Source: Macrobrachium rosenbergii (Eukaryota > Arthropoda > Malacostraca > Decapoda > Palaemonidae). From it: a stretch of 64,000 nt of DNA. Positions 10,067 to 22,570 of the stretch are shown here, piece after piece; positions within the stretch are counted from its first letter, which is position 1; each line of letters starts with the position of its first letter. The stretch is from positions 1,322,501-1,386,500 of the forward strand of contig NC_089768.1 of the NCBI RefSeq assembly GCF_040412425.1. Reading direction: 5' to 3'. The position numbers were made by a program, and so were the translations under genes. A model generated the notes under the pieces. It worked only from the letters and a program-made list of their open reading frames with translations. It was not told the origin of the DNA and did no database searches.

Positions 10067-10103
10067 ATTGTGCCTCGTGAGAGGCTAGTTTATTGGACAC
10101 CCC
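10067..10103 (+). repeat. 37-bp dispersed repeat, copy 1
   Basis: The segment that starts ATTGTGCCTCGTGAGAGG and ends ATTGGACACCCC is identical over 37 bp to 42764-42800. Downstream both continue with ATCCTG after a short indel, so the homology runs a little further. Confidence 0.75.
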
Positions 10104-10175
10104 CTCCCATCCTGTGAGAGGCGTACCATCAGTAAAAGATACATACGCATACATGACGCCCGAAAAGGCCGAGTC

Positions 10176-10906
10176 CATCGGCGTCGCTATCGGGGGGCCA
10201 TGGGGCCCAGGCCCCCCCAGTCAGATGCTTGGCTCCCCACTTGCCCCCCCCGGGGTTGAAATTCCCTTTGTAGCTAAACTTTAACCTTTCGGTGGTCAAA
10301 AGCAGAACTGTAGTTATAGGCTCTTAACACAAATGACATGTTTGTTCATGATATATTGATTCAACTTAATGTTATCAACTTATGTATGAAGTGACTGGAA
10401 CTATAGTTACAGTTTTGAATAAGTGCAGTGCAATTTGCTACCTGCTGCTTAGACTTAATTTCCAGGGAGAGGAGATGAAGAAGAGGGAATGGGACAGGTT
10501 GAAACTTTGAAGAGATTTTGGAGGGTCATAAGTCTTTTGGGTTATTGATGATATGCACTATTTTGATATATTTACGTGACAGAATATTACCCTATAGCTG
10601 AAAATTAAACCTTGATAATAGAAATTAGGTTAGTGTTGACTATAAGGTTGTGAGGAAATTTACATTACAGTATTTGATACATTTGCATATAGTAAGAGTT
10701 GAAAATAAATAGAAAACTGAGTTCTATAATTTCAAATACAGGTTTAGTAATTACTAATACTATTATTTTCCTTCATTCACATGGATATATACATTCGAAA
10801 ATAGTATTTTACTAATTACAGATTTGGTACATTAGTTTTGTGTAATATTCTTTGGCCCCTCCCCCAAAAATATCTTGGCCCCACCTACTCGTAGGCACCA
10901 CCACTG
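10176..10906. mobile_element. Possible hAT-like non-autonomous element
   Basis: The right end reads GTAGGCACCACCACTG, the left end CATCGGCGTCGCTATCGGGG. These fit imperfectly as CAGTGG...CCACTG termini, and both ends have G-runs facing C-runs (GGGGGGCCATGGGGCCC and GGCCCCTCCCCC). No 8-bp target duplication could be found and the interior has no transposase. Tentative. Confidence 0.33.
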
Positions 10907-12072
10907 ATGGAATGCCAATGCCACTGGTTGAGTCACATAGTGGAATAACCCCTGTCATAAGTACTGGGCTCTAACATTGAAGTAAGAACAGTTCGAGCTA
11001 GGCCTGTATATATAACTCTCATTTACATTTATATATAAAAAGAATAGACAAAAGAAAAGGAGTGGTCGGTACACTTTGGCTACCGTCCCATATTAAGTAC
11101 CTTTCCTAAAATCCATACATTTTACTTATCTCTTGAAATGGACCAACTTTACACTTGCCTTGACTGATATTCATATTTTTACAAAAGCTTTCCTTTGTAA
11201 GGATTATCTCTTCTCCTCTTTCTGTTTTGTTGTATGTTTGTATGAATGTTAGTCTTTCTCTTCTTACCTTGGTTTCTTTTCGATGTGTCCTTCAGATTGC
11301 TTTACTGATGATGTGCTATCATCTTTATTTAGTTATTTTAAGTATTGATATCTCTCAGAAAGGCGAATAGAGACGAGATCGGTAATTTCTTCACTTTAAT
11401 TAGTATATAGTATTATAAGGATCAGTACAAAATTAACAAGTTACAATGATAGAAAACGAATCACTCTTGACTCAGTCTCTATGGGGAACACTGAAGCGAG
11501 GGGAGACGTACTCTCCCTTGAAGGACACAGTTCTGAACTCTCCTCTCCTTGTCGTTCTCTAGCTTGTTGAACCCCTAGAAAACTTGTTATCTGCAATCTC
11601 CACCTCCTTCTAGCCTTATTGGAAGGATTAATCAGCAAGGCCTCCCCTTCAAGTAGCTGATTGGAAGGACTGTAGTGGGTGTGATTCAAATCTCTCCTTA
11701 GAGGACTTGATTGGAGGTGATCTTAGGAGGGTGTGTGAAAGACCCCTCCCAAGTATAATTAATTGGAGGTCGAAGAAGTACATCACTCGGGCCAACCCCC
11801 AAATTCCTGGAACTTCCACGGAAACGCCTCCCTGATAAGGCAGGGCTATAGAACCAGCTGCTGTAAGCATTTAGGCTGTGCTGACTCTTGAGTTGGTTAG
11901 CTTAATCGCGAGGCCATTATTTCTCACTTTTACGACTGTTTTTATGGCTTCAACATGATATACTGCTTATGGTTCCTGCCTCGATCAGCGTATTGATAAC
12001 ACGATGCAACAACAGCTTTTGGGCATTATCACTGTGTTCTTTGTCTCTCTCTTTATTCTTATTTCTCTCTCC
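10907..12072. other. Anonymous spacer
   Basis: No recognisable gene. 11441-11870 is GC-richer with short overlapping frames that show no family motif. Confidence 0.4.
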
Positions 12073-12094
12073 TTCTCTCTCTCTCTCTCTCTCT
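12073..12094. repeat. Short (TC)n tract
   Basis: About 22 bp of CT dinucleotides. Confidence 0.85.
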
Positions 12095-12112
12095 TCTATC
12101 TAATTTCCCTAT

Positions 12113-12385
12113 CTATTCTACACCACAACACCTTAATAAAACTGGCTCTGTAATGATTCTTTCCAGTATGTTATCGAACGGGGAAATTTTGTGTACATGC
12201 TGGTGAAAATAAGCATACAAGCAAAAAGATAGTTTTGCTTGTATGCTGATTTTCACCAGCACGTACACAAAATTGCCCCGTTCATCTGTGTATCTTATAC
12301 ATTTTTTGTGCTGTTTTATTCTCTTTAACAGCGATTTTACAGCTTGACCAATATAAAAGTTGCCACAGGACTTGAATGTAATTTG
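12113..12385 (-). pseudogene. Penelope-like element GIY-YIG endonuclease fragment
   Basis: On the minus strand the frame reads QITFKSCGNFYIGQ, then SLLKRIKQHKKCIRY. This matches the core of Penelope-type GIY-YIG nucleases (CG-FYVGQT---L--R--QH----R). A later NILERIITEPVLL resembles the usual C-terminal block (NIIE--LI). In Penelope elements this domain lies after the reverse transcriptase and nicks target DNA. No RT is present, so only the 3' end survives. The region between the two blocks is disturbed by a 51-bp inverted duplication (12176-12283) that happens to keep the frame open. The fragment abuts a (TA)n array. Confidence 0.65.
12176..12283. repeat. Near-perfect hairpin, 51-bp arms, 6-bp loop
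   Basis: Arms 12176-12226 and 12233-12283 are reverse complements with three mismatches; loop AGATAG at 12227-12232. The arms start and end in GAACGGGG and CCCCGTTC and lie inside the GIY-YIG fragment. Confidence 0.93.
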
Positions 12386-12400
12386 ATATATATACATATA

Positions 12401-12485
<85 letters not shown>
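12386..12485. repeat. (TA)n microsatellite
   Basis: About 100 bp of TA with a few C or G interruptions at the left. It lies between the Penelope fragment and the mariner-like element. Confidence 0.97.
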
Positions 12486-13700
12486 CAGGGTGTCCATAAA
12501 GTCTCTTTACAATTTAAAAGATATATTACAAAAGCCATTGATGAGATATCTTAATCAGATATGTTCTATGTACTCAGCAGTTATTAAAGTTTTTAATCAC
12601 ATTGCATTTGTGTATATCTGGTACCCTGTTGATGAAAGAGGTACTGTTAAATGAACCCCTAAAAACTGGTCACTACTCAAGAAAAGGCGCAATGTGTGTC
12701 ATGGTTTTTTGACACACAATCAGATTTGCAGACTCAGCGAAGCTACAGAACTAAGTAAGGAAGAGATCCAACGTCAGTGACGCCCGTCAGTTTGTGCATG
12801 GCACAAGAAATTTATGGAGACAGGGACAGTGTTGGATAAAGGGAGGATTGGACGACCAAGACCATCTGAGGAAAACATCAATCATTCTCCTACAAAGTAC
12901 ATCCGTACTGCTGCCAGACACTTACAGCTACCACGTTCAACAGTGCACAAAGTCCTTCAAAAGAACTTGGGATTGTACGCTTACAAAGTGAAATTCATGC
13001 AGGCACTCAGGCCAAATGATAAACCAAGACGAAGAGAGTTTACAGTTAACATGCTGGGACGAATTTCTGAGGATGAAACGTTCCTCAACCGACTTTGTTT
13101 TAGTGATGAGGCAACCTTTCATGTTTCAGGGAAACTGAACACACACAATGTGAGACTCTAGGGATCAGAATATCCCCATGTGACTAAGGAACTTCACCAA
13201 GATAGTCCAAAGGTGAATGTGTGGTGTGAGATCATGTGCAATCGAACCATTGGCCAATTTTTCTTCGAGACATCAATTACTGCAGATGTTTACCTTGACC
13301 TTTTGACTGAATATGTGGCACCATAACTAGATAACCTTCAGCCAGCCATCATTTTCCAGCAAGATGGTGCACCACTACATTAGGGACTGCATGTTCGTGG
13401 GCTCCTAGGTCAAGCATTTCCAGACTGGTGGATTGGAAGGGATGGCCCAATTCCCTGGCCACCTCATTCACCAGATATCACTCCCATGGACTTCGTTCTG
13501 TGGGGTTATGTTAAAGATATCGTGTATTGAACAAAGATACAGGACATCATTGATCTCAAGCAAAAGATCATTAATGCCACTGCCACCACTGATGAGGGTA
13601 GTTTTGAGTAAGCTGATACACTCATCACTTTCATGCAGGAAACTTTATCATTCCCCTCAAAATACTAGGAAGGCTCCTAGAAAACCGCAGTAACATATTA
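12486..13700 (+). mobile_element. Decayed mariner-like element (DUF4817 type)
   Basis: Left terminus CAGGGTGTCCATAAAGTCTC starts at the edge of the (TA)n array, consistent with TA target preference of Tc1/mariner elements. The transposase pseudogene follows. The complementary right terminus was not found by eye after 13700, so the right end is deleted or highly diverged. Confidence 0.75.
12651..13695 (+). pseudogene. Mariner-like transposase pseudogene (IS630/Tc1-mariner, DDD-type core)
   Basis: After an early stop (ATGAACCCCTAA) the frame TTQEKAQCVSWFFDTQ opens the DUF4817 HTH. A frame change leads to KFMETGTVLDKGRIGRPRPS, the linker with the conserved GRP. A second helical domain LQLPRSTVHKVLQK follows (12935-12970 region). 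The catalytic core keeps FSDEATFHVSGKLN (first Asp), VNVWCEIM, IIFQQDGAPLH (second Asp) and WPPHSPDITPMDFVLWG (third acidic position). In-frame stops at about 13159, 13324 and 13381 and the frame changes make it inactive. Length and domain order agree with the roughly 350-residue arthropod family. Confidence 0.85.
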
Positions 13701-14183
13701 AGCATTTGTATTATGAACTATGGGTCTGGAAATAACTGCTGACATATTGACATCAGCATCATTGCCACTGCCACATAATCAACACAGGAAAAACTAGCTG
13801 CAGCAAACCAAGGAAAGTGAAGGTACTATATCATCATGTAGCTACTATAGGTAAAAACCATCCATTTCTTCAACAAATTGTCTTTTGAAAATGACCAGAC
13901 CAGAGTAAAGCAGAATTCATTTGCTTCTTGAACGAGATAAAGGAAGATATGAAGGGTATCAGCGAGTATAGATAAACAATATAAATAGAATATTAGATAC
14001 GGTAAATGCCAATTAGTATCCTTTAGGATAAAACCATTTCTATTATTTTTTTTAAATGATGTGGCACGAAGTCGGATTAACTTCTAACAAGTATCAAAAC
14101 ATTTTCATCAAGAACACCTTGCTTCAGTATAAGTGTTTCAGAGCGAGAGTTTCAGTCGGTGTTTTCTATTTTAAAGGAACACA
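13701..14183. other. Anonymous spacer
   Basis: No recognisable feature between the mariner remnant and the (ATT)n array. Confidence 0.4.

Positions 14184-14261
<78 letters not shown>
14184..14261. repeat. (ATT)n microsatellite
   Basis: About 78 bp of ATT trinucleotides; the poly-Ile and poly-Asn ORFs through it are artefacts. Confidence 0.97.
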
Positions 14262-14400
14262 GCAGAAGATGAACCCTATTCATAAAGAACAAGCCTACAG
14301 GGGCCATTGACTTGACATTCAAACTTCCAAAGAATATGGTGTTCATTAGGAAGAAGTAAGAGGAAGTAAAGGGAAATACAGAAAGAAGAGATCCAACTCA

Positions 14401-15125
14401 TTAAAAAAAAGATAAATTAATAAATAGGTAAAAATGTATTGAAATGCAAGGAAGGAGAATAGTATTAGGGTAGTAACACATTGCATCTTCGCGTGAACCT
14501 CTGAAGTTCCACTTGCACGACATCCTCTGGAAGGCTATTCCATAGTCCAGCGGAGGAGGAGGAATAAAGGACCTCTGGAACTGAGAAGTTCGAGAGCGAG
14601 GCACATTTACTGCATATTGGTGCAGCTGTTCAGCGAATCTGGTTGCTCTCGGCATGAGAAGGGGATCAGGAATCAGTGTGAATGTGAAAGGTCTCTGTTG
14701 AGATACAACTTATGAAAAAGTGACAACAAGAAACCATCCGTCGATGATCCAAGTCATAACTGCTACTATTAGGAAACAGAAACCTACCCCCACGAACCAC
14801 TCTATCTAAAAGAGATAAATCTCCGGCAGAGGCAGGCATCCACACCGGAAAACAGCGTTCTAGTAAAGGTATCACAAATGACCTAAAACAGGTTGTACTG
14901 ATTTCATCATCACTGTTATAAATATATGAGGCCTTACGAACAATGCCTAACTTTCGTGCAGCATTTTCTGAAACTTTCATGAGATGTTAGATGTGAGCCA
15001 AAAGTTTCGCCTAGAATAGATAAAGCTTCAGGCTCATTCAGCAAAGTTCCATCCACCTGAAGGGGAGGATGGGGTGGGAAATCTGTAAGAGACCTGCTGA
15101 CCAACATGTTTTTGTTTTACTGGAG
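14401..15125 (-). pseudogene. CR1/Jockey-like non-LTR retrotransposon RT tail
   Basis: Read on the minus strand from about 15120. NMLVSRSLTDFPPHPP and LNEPEALSILGETFGSHLT match the late RT block (K-MIVSRSRT ... ILGVT-DS-LTF). Next comes KLGIVRKASYIYN, FRSFVIPLLERCFPVWMPAS and LLDRVVRGGRFL, then after a frame break TRFAEQLHQYAVNVPRSRTS and QFQRSFIPPPPLDYGIAF, the standard C-terminal SRTSQF-RSF-P---RLWNSLP block. The catalytic FADD region and endonuclease are absent, so the copy is 5' truncated, as is usual for target-primed retrotransposition. At least two frame shifts. Confidence 0.82.
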
Positions 15126-18008
15126 TTCAGTATGGAAAACTAAGAAAACTAATCTTTTATGTTTTATACTTGTTCACCTTGTGTAATATACATCTTTCCC
15201 AATGTGCTATGTGTTTTTTCTTGTAGAGAATGAAAAAAACTACATTTCACAATTGTTTACTTATCAAAAAAAGATTAAGGAGTTGCTTCACAAGCATTTT
15301 TATGAAAAGTACCATCTCCCAGTACCAGTAAAACGTATAATTTAAATGATTTTTTTTTTTCTAATAATCGGACAGGTTTTTATTCCATACATGATGTAAC
15401 TCATTTTAGTTCAGTGAACCATGTAAAGAGGATAGATTACACTCTTTTTCCACCTTGTGCAAAATCTGCAAGCAACAGATAACAAGAGAGTCAGTTCAGT
15501 AACATTGTATGGGATATGCTGACTCTCTACATCCAGGACATAATTTTTAATCCTGTTGCCTATATTTAAAAAAAAAATAAAAAGATGATATTATGCTCAT
15601 GGCTGGTTCTTGGGACCTGCTATCTCATGTAATCTTTTCAACGAAGGGGAACTAGAGGCTGATCTTCAGAGCAACCAACCAGATAGCCGCCAAATCTGAC
15701 AGTGTTTAGGATTCAAGTTTTGAATTACCATTTGGTGAAAACTCATGAAGTGAAAGGAAGATCTGATCTTCAGTAAAACCTTAGGAATAATAACATAATG
15801 TCTTTGTTTAATAACTAAATTTATTGATTTCAGATTTGTTGTTTGATTATTCAAAATTAGTTTCAAGCGGCACTTTTAGTGTTTACTCTAGGCTAATTCT
15901 GAGATAGTGTGCAGAGGAATCACTCTCTGTGATAGCCTGCAAGGACCGTGCTGCGTTTTGTGGGATGTTTCTTTTCAATAGAAACTGTTTTCATATAGTA
16001 CCTCCAGTGTTTGAGCTGACCAAATTTGAGGATTCAGTTGGTCGTTTGCTGGCCCTATAGAGCAAATACTGTTTGGCAGGGCCATTCTGTACTTTGTGTG
16101 ACCTATGAGTTTAATGGAAATTGGTTTGAGCTGGCACTCTGAATGTTTGATCAAATGTGTTTTGAGGACCTCTATGAGATCCTTGGCGGGGAGTACACAT
16201 AGCAGCTGGTCACAGGGAGACATCCACATCTGCAAATGTTAGCTTTTATACCATGAATATTCCTGTGTCCAGATGCTGTTACTTCATCCGGTTCATTGAA
16301 ATATTCTGGGTGCTGGCCTTTTTTCCGAAGGCTCTTTTGTATAGGGTTACTTTTTTTTATTTATTTATGTTTTTTTTTTTTTGTGTACTATCTTACCCAT
16401 TACTGACAATAACTTTGATGGGCTGCTCTGTCTTTAAATAAGTATCCTTTCTGGTGGAACAATCTATGAAGGCGTGATGGTATATCGGGAAGTAATGCAG
16501 CCAGGGTAATGCTAGAAATTTACTTTCATGTGTGAACATTACCTGTTGCAGAAGGCTTCCATATAAGTGATTGTCTTGAATTTCATATTACATTATCCAA
16601 GAAACGGAAACACTCTTTAATGAAATTATGATAAATTATGTTTACCTGGGAGATTTTTGAGTTATTATATTATTTCTAGAAGTTTCTTGGTGTCGCTCAT
16701 GACTATTTTACCTAATACGGAGTCTGCTGTTTTAAGGCAGAAAATGACGAAGAAGCAGATTTAATGAGCCGATCTCGATATTACTTAACTCCACTGTACA
16801 TGCATATGCGCACTAGGGCCTCACCAGTGGTTCCACTTAGAGGAGCACTCATCTCACCAAAGCCCTCATCTGCAGTGGCTACAAGTATAGTGAAATAAAA
16901 ATTCAAATAAAATTATCGTTGATAAATAACAATTGACAACAACAACTCCGAAGAATATCAAAATATTAACCACTCTAAAAACTACTTGCCCACTAACCAA
17001 ACCGTTGATGAAAAACCGTAAAAAGTGACATATCTCAACACGTCAGGCCAGATCAGCAAGGCTGACGAACCTCCCAACTTTGACGTAAGAACCGAACTGT
17101 CTTTCCATCGGGATGATGAATTCCCTACAGAAAGAAAGGGCCATATTCATTAGTCGTCATGAGATCTGCATCCACATTCATTTATAAAAAGGACATGTAT
17201 CAGATTCAGCCACTTTCTTATCTGGCTCTGAATCATCCAAAGCAATATCACCAGTACGTACGGAGGAACATTTTAGGGCATAAATTTCAGATAGTAAAAT
17301 TCCAGTTGATTTTATTAACCTTCCCGTTTATGGTGATTCGTTGCATTTTTATCATTTTGCTTCAGTTGAAATTGATCGAATCAGTATTAAATTCAGAATG
17401 TGTTATTTAATCTTATTTTCAGGATATGTCGCAAAAAAAGAATGGTACATAATTAAATTGACCGGTTGTCTATTCTTAAAGCTTAATACACATTCTTCTT
17501 ACTGAAACGTAGTCATCCATTTTGCTTCCCTTGTCCACATCGTGGCAGTGAAGGGCCCCGTTGTTGTAATGAAGAAAAGAAATGAAGATTGTGCTCGAAA
17601 AGAACGTGACCAAAAAAAGCTTTAGACTCTGCTTCCAGTTAAAAAAAAAAAAAATAACACACACACACACACACAGAAGGAAAGGTGTAAATCAAACAGC
17701 CTGGTATCAAGACCACATCTCAGCCTATTTCAAAACTCACTATTCTAGATAATCATCGTCTGAAAAACAAACTAGTCAGTGGTTGCACGACCGAGTTTCA
17801 GCATCAAAGACTGTTGTACGTTATAGCTGTATTCAGCTTGTTTGTATGAGGCTGCTTGTGAATCATTAATGTCTGCTTTTACACACAGTGCCTCGTGTCT
17901 CTGCGGGATATATATTTGAATTCAAGTTACTGGGGTATATAGTGCCAGGTGCATAATGGGAAAAAAAGCACGTTAAAACGAAGAAGAATAGTGCCAGGTG
18001 CATATATG

Positions 18009-18009
<1 letters not shown>
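15126..18009. other. Anonymous 2.9-kb stretch
   Basis: A/T-rich with T-runs near 15350 and 16370 and a short (CA)n at 17658-17676. The 60-90 residue frames here (for example 15975-16235 minus) show no family motif or codon signature. No gene called. Confidence 0.45.

Positions 18010-18074
<65 letters not shown>
18010..18074. repeat. (TC)n microsatellite
   Basis: About 64 bp of CT dinucleotides, preceded by the duplicated phrase GTGCCAGGTGCATA at 17941 and 17991. Confidence 0.97.
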
Positions 18075-18079
<5 letters not shown>

Positions 18080-19380
18080 ACAAAATACATTGGGATAGAA
18101 CCCAATTACCGTGGGTCAAATATTCTTCTAAAGCTTCCACTTATAAGGAGCGATAAGACCGGATTCTCCGCATTATCAGACTTTCTGTACTCGCCATTTT
18201 GGATATTGCACGTAACCTGTTTGGAAATTTCTTCCTTGACTTAAAGGAAGCATTCGAGCTTTTTGGATCTGGTGGCAGCAGGATTTTTCTTCCATGTGGG
18301 TCTCAGGCAGCGCTCCCAGTTTCTCATGTCAAAATCACTAGACGATTATTAACATGTCTCCAAAATGTATAACGTGTAAACCGTTCTCTTGTATGATTAC
18401 AATCTTCATCATCCATAATATGCTATTCTGTAAAGATACCTCAGGTTAAAAGTGGCATGTGTATTTGGATGATCTCACAAGGGTCTGACTTTTATGCAGG
18501 TTTTCCCTTGGTTACTTGACATTTTGACAGATTTCACTAAATATTGTCTAGTTGCAAATCTTACGTCATACTAACAAAGATCTTGAAATTTCACCGTTTT
18601 TCATTTCTTAACTGAAGAAATATTCAGTCATCTAGCAACAAGTATTTAGTACACCTCGATGAACTGTGAAACGAAACAATTTGAGCCTGATAAACACTGC
18701 ATTTTGGTAGGCAACGGTGCTTCAACTGTTTGTTTGCTCTGGCAGTTGTCAGGTAATTCCATCCATCAATCGTTGGCCGACTTCCTGAGAGAGAAGACAG
18801 TTTTTCTTCACTCAGTCACCAACAGTCAGCGAATGATGACTCCACTTCAATAATGTTGATCCTTCCAGATAAGAGTATACGTGGAACAGAGCTCGTAAGA
18901 GTGGCGGTTTCTCTCGTTTCTCTTCCTCTCCCCCTCGGCCTAACAAGTGACGGAAGGTTGCACTGGTCAATCAAATTGGCAGGCTAATAGCACGATTGCA
19001 ACAGTCTATCAAGTAATCGGGCATGATGGCGTGTTGCACTGGCCAATCAGGTGACCGGGAATGATGGCGTGTTGATTCCATGATGACGTGTCGATAGGAA
19101 ATTGAGGCCAAGGGTGGCCTGCCGAAGAGTCAAGAAGTGAACATACAAACCGTAGCCGTCTTGTCTTCTGGACAGATATCACCCCCAAGCCACGACCTGT
19201 TTACAGAAGCTGAAAGTCTTCGACAATCGCAGCTCACTCGAGCAAGAGAGTAACTCCAGTGGAAGGGAGTCTTGATATCATCTCTCATTTTCCAGACATC
19301 GTCGTTTAGCCCATACGTACAGCCATCCCAACCCGGAAGAGAGAGAGAGAGTGAGTTTGTATTTCTTCAAAACGCAGAGA

Positions 19381-19383
<3 letters not shown>
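18075..19383. other. Anonymous spacer with CCAAT-like repeats
   Basis: No gene recognised. 18960-19090 contains repeated phrases CACTGG(T/C)CAATCA and ATGATGGCGTGTTG in loose tandem. Confidence 0.4.

Positions 19384-19461
<78 letters not shown>
19384..19461. repeat. (TC)n microsatellite
   Basis: About 78 bp of CT dinucleotides. Confidence 0.97.
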
Positions 19462-19463
<2 letters not shown>

Positions 19464-22393
19464 TAAGACAGATAATTGATCACTGTAGTCAATAAGCTTT
19501 CAGGAACTCCAAAATTTTGGGTGTGGAATGCTCAAACGTTTTTTACTACGTCAAGAAAATGTATGGCTTTATACATTCCTAATACAAGCAACTTGCAGAC
19601 TTACAGATTATGTATAAAATGATAAAGACTGGAAAGCTACAGACCTATAAGATCACAGTCATAGTTCATGCGCTTTTTTTACTTCAGAAGAGTAACTTTA
19701 CTTCCCTAATATTTTCTTTCTTGTTAGTTTTGAGTAAATTCAGCGGGTAAACGATTACTGGAGATTCTGGACCCACCGCAGGATCTTACAACCTTTAATA
19801 TCTATCATTATATTGGCGCTGTTACTGCCATTCTGATGTTTTCATAAATCGTGAACCGAGCTTCAGATCTTGTGAACAAATTACCCTATCACTGATATTC
19901 AAACTTTTGCCTAATTTAAAATCTGGGTCTAGCTGATGGTTTTCGATTATGAATAAACAAATATACGGTCTGCTCTAATACTGCAATTGTTGCCGTTATA
20001 GCAGCGTCTCTGTTCACTTACAGTATAGTATCATTTGATCCTTTTGTAAAGGTACTGCTGTTTCAGACATGAAAGAAATGGTTCCCTATAGGATTTACAG
20101 TATAATATAATTAGTTCACTGCTCCATGTGTTTCCTGTGTTGACATGGATTAGGAAAATTAATGTCTACAACGTAGGCTACTAAAAGCTGTGAAGAAGCT
20201 ACGGAGAAGAGTCAATATTATGTACAAGAAAGTAGAGGAAGCTACAGAAAGATAAAAGCCGAGAGTCCACTATTTCACCTTCCTTTTAGTAATATTTGTC
20301 CGGCGTCATTGATAGAAAACTTGCTTTTATTGAATCACCGTAGATGTTAAATATAACGTCTTTGAAAATTCAACAATTCAGTTCAATTCATAATCATCCA
20401 GCGCAGAACTACAGAAAAGTTTGATAATGCAAACAGTCGTTTGTAGAATCAAACTTCGTGAAACAAGGTTATATCTGATGTGCTCAGAAGTCAGTTCTCT
20501 TGTTTTATCAAGAAAATGTTCGCAGAATAAAGAAAAAGGCGTTTCTGCATATTTTACGGGTAAGAGTATGATAAGCTTAGAATGGATAAAATTCGTGGTG
20601 AATATTCTACAGAGTTTGCATGAAAGCTCATGTAAGGTATTATGGGAAGGTATGACGTAACTTTCCCCTCTGTAAAAAATTTTATCGCTTATGTTATCGT
20701 TTCCTTCTTTCCTACTTTAGGTTATAATATCTTTACATATCAACTACTTTCATTTTCGCAACTACTTTTGCGAAAATAAAATTTAAAGTTGTTGCTCTTT
20801 GATGTATTATATCGTTGTTAAAAATGTTAATGGATCAATTGACATTATTAGCTCTTTCGACTTTAGCTCATCTGAAAGGTTTCTGTGCTTCAAGTTAATG
20901 ACATCATAGAAGGGAATTAAGAGGACAATTCTTGATAAGCTCGATACACTTCCCGTCTCTGATCTTCTATAAAAAAAAAAAAAACAGCAACCGCATGACC
21001 GGTCCTGCTTTTTAGTCAGTCAGTTGGGTAAATGCCTTTCATCTCATAACACAGCTCTTCAGGGCTTTCCGATTCTGGCCATTTCCTGAATTTAAAATAT
21101 CTGATGAATTGGTGCATGGCGGATTGACACTGATCTACAGTATGATGCCTTCCCTACCATTCCAAAAATTCGTTTAGGTTGTTATCATCACCTTTACTGT
21201 TTTCACTAACATATGTTATCTTTTTCATTAAATTGCGTTTTTCTCTCCAAATATGGCTATCCTTCATAGGCCTACTTTATCTGCACCATTTAAGAACTGT
21301 TTTCATTCTATTTTTATGTCCTCTACAGAATTATCTTCCGCTGTTTGATGTCATCTCTGCATTTGTTGTCTGCTTGAAAAATTCAGTGAACAGAGAAAGG
21401 ATTCTTTGCTCGTGAAATCTTGCTCTCTGTAGTCCAGCTGTGACTTGTGTTCGACACTGCAGGAAGCATCTGTAGGAAGACGTCTGTTGTCCAGATTCGA
21501 CAAAGATAAACTGTGATGACAGCACAGACATAAACATATATTTTGACTAAAAGTATATTTGAGATCATTAAAACTGAGGAGACGTATGACATCATCATGG
21601 AAGGTAGAAAAACAATGTTAAAAACGACATTTTCTTGTGAAATGCTTCTTCTATATTACAGACAAATTTTAAATCTTCTCTACTGCACAATGTAAGCGTC
21701 CTCTCTCCTATTCTCTGTGTCCGTCTGTCTGTCTGTCTGTCTCCGTAATATATAGGTGGTAACTAACTATAATAATCGACAAACTGTATTCCGAGAATCA
21801 GCGTAATTTCGTGCATTGCAAAAGAATCGATGAGGAAGAGGGTTTGGAGGGGTGCCACCGTTGGGGGTTAGGGACGGGGGTCTTTGCCTGTTGTTAATCC
21901 ATGTCACTTAAGTTTAATTCAATTCAAAGGAAGTCGTTCGTCCGCATCAATGAAAAAGATCCTTTTTTCTGGCGTTGTGTACCAGGTGTCCTCTGCGTGA
22001 CCCTCAAGGGGACTAACTCCGCAGTCCGCTCAAAATAGGAGTGGCTTAGAATTCATCATTTAAATAATGGGGATCCTTCCAGAAGAGACTGTTGGCAGGT
22101 TATCATTAAATTACGAGAAGAGTCCGCCCAGTAGACAGACCTTCAAGGAGAGCCATGTTTTTGGGGATGACGGTGCTAACATGCCGCCCTCTCACCTTTC
22201 CTTCATGCTTAAATTAAGCGCTCTGCTCTGCACCCAAGGCTTTATTTGGCCTTCGGTCTTACCACAGTTTTTGCTTACTGGCAAAGCCAGACGTTTGGTC
22301 TCATTTCTAATGTCTATGGATGTTACTTTGCTGCGCCAATTCAAGGTTCTTGTAAAGAATTACGCAGTTTAACACTTAAAATGTCCCTTTTGT

Positions 22394-22395
<2 letters not shown>
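19462..22395. other. Anonymous 2.9-kb stretch
   Basis: No recognisable gene. A (GTCT)n tract lies near 21722-21745. The frame at 22067-22372 (101 residues) has no motif I recognise. Confidence 0.4.

Positions 22396-22461
<66 letters not shown>
22396..22461. repeat. (TA)n microsatellite
   Basis: About 65 bp of TA dinucleotides. Confidence 0.97.
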
Positions 22462-22462
<1 letters not shown>

Positions 22463-22538
22463 CAGTAGATTGAATATATACAATATTTCTTTTCCTGACC
22501 GTGTAAGAGGCTTTCACAATTTAACATACACTGATCTT

Positions 22539-22542
<4 letters not shown>

Positions 22543-22569
<27 letters not shown>

Positions 22570-22570
22570 G
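22543..22570. repeat. (GA)n microsatellite
   Basis: About 28 bp of GA dinucleotides, 80 bp after the (TA)n array. Confidence 0.93.

Noticed and set aside
14152..14346. Poly-Asn and poly-Ile ORFs
   Set aside because: Both strands of the (ATT)n array; no flanking coding signal.
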